Positions 30,950-32,723 of a stretch of 32,723 nt of DNA are shown here, piece after piece. The position numbers and the translations under genes are program-made. Below the pieces are notes generated by a model, which did no database searches, was not told the origin of the DNA, and worked only from the letters and a program-made list of their open reading frames with translations. Location: the NCBI GenBank assembly GCA_048594975.1, contig JBMDXQ010000107.1, positions 1-32,723 on the forward strand, written 5' to 3'. The DNA comes from JBMDXB01 sp048594975 (GTDB lineage Bacteria; Acidobacteriota; Vicinamibacteria; Vicinamibacterales; 2-12-FULL-66-21). Positions within the stretch are counted from its first letter, which is position 1. Every line of letters starts with the position of its first letter.

Positions 30950-30987
30950 CTGTCGACAGTCGACGGTCAGAGTCAGAGTCAGAGTCA
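30950..30987. repeat. AGAGTC tandem repeat with a 10-bp palindrome
   Basis: CTGTCGACAG (30950-30959) is a perfect palindrome. It is followed by about three and a half copies of CAGAGT (30966-30987). The stop codon of the allantoinase-like gene lies in the repeat. The 58-base gap has no other visible feature, and no promoter for the HtrA gene is obvious in it. Confidence 0.5.
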
Positions 30988-32331
30988 ATACAGATAGCCG
31001 TGCGCGCCGCTTACGATGCCGCGCTCGTGGACGAGATGGCCGCCGACGATGGTGGCCTCGACCCGGCCGTGCAGGGTCATGCCGGCATACGGCGTGAGCT
31101 TGTGCCGGTTGTGCAGGCGCGCCGTCTCTACAGTGAGCAGCGCGTTCGGATCCCAGATGACGATGTCGGCGTCGGCACCGGCGGCGAGCACGCCCTTACG
31201 CTCCTCGAATCCGGCGAGACGCGCTGGGCCCGCCGACAGCCACTCCACCAGCCGTTCGATCCCGCCGCCCCGACGCGAGAGGCCGCTCCACGTGACGGCC
31301 AGGCCGAGCTCGAGACCGGCGATGCCGTCCTGCGCGTTGACGAAATCGCCCGTCTGCTCCCGTTTGAGCGACGGCAGGCACGGGGCGTGACCGCTGGCGA
31401 CGAGCTGCAGGTCGCCGTCGATGAGCGCCCGCCACAGGGCCTCGCGGCTGGCCGCGTCGCGGATCGGCGGCGCGCACTTGAAGAGCGTCGCGCCCGCCTC
31501 GATGGTTTCGGCGGCGAAGGTGAGATAGTGCGGGCACGTCTCGGCCGTGATCCGCAGTCCGTCAGCACGCGCCTCGCGCAGCAGCGGTACGGCCTCCGCG
31601 CTCGACACGTGCAGCACGTGGATTCGCGCGCCGAACTCGCGTGCGAGACGAACGAGCAACTGGATCGCCTCGACCTCGGCCGCGGTGGGTCTCGACGCCA
31701 GCCAGGTCGCGTACGCCCGCCGGTCGCCGCCCGCGCGGCGGGCGGCGCGTTCGATTGGACCGGGCAGTTCGGCGTGCGCCAGCAGCGGCAGATCGTGCGC
31801 GACGAGGAGGGGGAGTGCGTCGCGCAGATCGCGCTCGCCCACGGCGGCAAACCCGTCCGGCACCGCGGGGGCGAGGGTGCACGTGACGCCACGCACACCC
31901 GCTTCGCACATGGCCGCGAGCTCGCCGGCGTTGCCGGGGACGAGCCCGCCCCAGAACCCGACGTTCACCGCGATGTGGCCATCGGCGGCCGCTCGCTTCG
32001 CCCGCAGCGCGGTGGCACTGGTCGTCGCAGGCACGCAATAGAGCGGCATGTCGACGATGGTGGTGACGCCGCCTGCGGCGGCGGCGCGCGTCGCCGCCTC
32101 GAACCCTTCCCAGTTGGCCCGGCCGGGCTCGTTCACGTGGACGTGGGTATCCACGAGCCCCGGCATGACGACCAGATCGCCGGCGTCCCGAACGGGCGTA
32201 CCCGCCGGGACGTCCGCGTGGGCGGTCACCGCCGCGATGCGCCGGCCGCGAATGTGCACCGCCGCCGGGCGAATCCCGTCCTGGGTGACGACACGGCGGC
32301 TGCGAACGACCACGTCGACCGGACCCGTCAC
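30985..32331 (-). CDS. Allantoinase-like cyclic amidohydrolase lacking two metal-site residues
   Basis: This 448-residue protein has the allantoinase layout: GLVDTHVHVNEPGRANWEGF with His63 and His65, GGVTTIVDMPLYCVPATTS, LLAHAELP with His186, HVLHVSS with His241, and ETCPHYLTF. Two active-site positions differ. The carboxylated Lys of GFKCF is replaced by GVTCT (Thr150), and the catalytic Asp of SDHSPC is replaced by SGHAPC (Gly314). Codons were checked on the reverse strand (GGC GTC ACG TGC and AGC GGT CAC). Catalysis by the usual two-metal mechanism therefore seems unlikely. The GTG start overlaps the stop of a xanthine dehydrogenase subunit gene by 4 bases, so the purine-degradation context is clear. 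The name refers to family, not to activity. Confidence 0.85.
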   Translation of the reverse strand: MTGPVDVVVRSRRVVTQDGIRPAAVHIRGRRIAAVTAHADVPAGTPVRDAGDLVVMPGLVDTHVHVNEPGRANWEGFEAATRAAAAGGVTTIVDMPLYCVPATTSATALRAKRAAADGHIAVNVGFWGGLVPGNAGELAAMCEAGVRGVTCTLAPAVPDGFAAVGERDLRDALPLLVAHDLPLLAHAELPGPIERAARRAGGDRRAYATWLASRPTAAEVEAIQLLVRLAREFGARIHVLHVSSAEAVPLLREARADGLRITAETCPHYLTFAAETIEAGATLFKCAPPIRDAASREALWRALIDGDLQLVASGHAPCLPSLKREQTGDFVNAQDGIAGLELGLAVTWSGLSRRGGGIERLVEWLSAGPARLAGFEERKGVLAAGADADIVIWDPNALLTVETARLHNRHKLTPYAGMTLHGRVEATIVGGHLVHERGIVSGAHGYLY

Positions 32332-32723
32332 GACAGCGATCCGAGGAATTCGCCCAGCAGGTTCTGCGCAACCCTGCGACGGTACGCCGCGGTCGATCGC
32401 ATGTCGTCGATCGGCGCGATCTCGCCACGCAGGACAGCCTGCGCCTGCTTCAGCGGGCCGCCCGCGGCCAACACGCGCTCGGTACGCCGCAGGCGGACGA
32501 CAGTAGGGCCGACGCTGCCCAATGCCACACGGACTTCAGGTCCGCGCACCGCCGCACACATGACCTTCGAGATCGCCTGCGCACGGCGTGTCCCGACTTT
32601 TCGCCAGTACTGCCGTCCCTCGATTCGCGGAATCTCGATCGCCACGATCAACTCGTCGGGCCGCCGCACCGAAGTGCGGTACCCGGTGTAAAACGCGCCG
32701 AACGGCACACGCCGTTCGCCGTC
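32328..32723 (-). CDS. Xanthine dehydrogenase FAD-binding subunit, C-terminal part
   Basis: The frame is open to the right edge, so only the last 131 residues are seen. The segment starting DGERRVPFGAFYTGYRTSVR and continuing PDELIVAIEIP, then YWRKVGTRRAQAISKV and VRVALGSVGPTVVRLRRTE, is the C-terminal domain of the CoxM/XdhB flavin subunits. The flavin-binding part lies outside the window. Members pass electrons from the molybdenum subunit through FAD to NAD. The 4-base overlap with an allantoinase-like gene points to xanthine dehydrogenase over CO dehydrogenase or other molybdenum hydroxylases, although these cannot be fully excluded from the fragment. Confidence 0.85.
   Translation of the reverse strand, partial: DGERRVPFGAFYTGYRTSVRRPDELIVAIEIPRIEGRQYWRKVGTRRAQAISKVMCAAVRGPEVRVALGSVGPTVVRLRRTERVLAAGGPLKQAQAVLRGEIAPIDDMRSTAAYRRRVAQNLLGEFLGSLS

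Overview
The window (about 68-70% GC by eye) looks like chromosomal DNA from an acidobacterium, most likely of the Vicinamibacteria type. The lineage call is an inference from gene content. It contains an orphan FtsX/MacB-like permease of the acidobacterial (ADOP) kind, a VWFA-domain protein of the acidobacterial-related family with a decayed second copy, a large secreted Asp-box protein, and many short degenerate repeats between genes. I saw no phage, transposase, integrase, CRISPR array, rRNA or tRNA.

Region 1 (1-5382, + strand) starts with the tail of a glycosidase-type protein and a small beta-carbonic-anhydrase-like zinc protein. A LysR regulator follows, then a siroheme and sulfite reduction operon: precorrin-2 dehydrogenase, uroporphyrinogen-III methyltransferase (cobA) and a siroheme/4Fe-4S sulfite (or nitrite) reductase. 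The three genes overlap. Upstream of them is the most notable element of the window. A TTGACA promoter is placed so that transcription would begin at or next to a GTG codon that opens a 26-residue peptide with six cysteines, three of them consecutive. A strong intrinsic terminator follows, and only then the first structural gene. This reads as a leaderless, cysteine-sensing transcription attenuator. It supports sulfite, not nitrite, as the substrate.

Region 2 (5383-19396) is mixed in strand. It holds a small secreted PKD-like protein, citrate synthase with its terminator, a GT87-like membrane glycosyltransferase, the ADOP permease, a frameshifted VWFA pseudogene, a three-gene minus-strand set of exported proteins (amidohydrolase, VWFA protein, Asp-box protein) and a divergent CoA-transferase.

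Region 3 (19469-32723) is almost entirely minus strand and leans toward envelope and oxidative stress. It includes a paraslipin/NfeD pair with an unrecognised protein, MsrA, an APC permease coupled to a double zinc-ribbon membrane protein, and a second SPFH protein of the YdjI type that ends in an excisionase-like helix-turn-helix and is broken by one extra base. It also includes an FkbM methyltransferase, MsrB, a protease-like protein without catalytic residues, and an HtrA protease with several PDZ domains. The edge holds purine-catabolism genes: a xanthine dehydrogenase FAD subunit (partial) and an allantoinase-like protein lacking two metal ligands. One plus-strand zinc-ribbon gene in this region is decayed.

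The short-period repeats at 5.4, 19.4, 21.8, 27.9 and 30.95 kb all lie at gene ends or in gaps. Three of them share or nearly share an ATTCGGC/ATTCAGG-like unit, and the one at 19.4 kb folds into a near-perfect hairpin between convergent genes.
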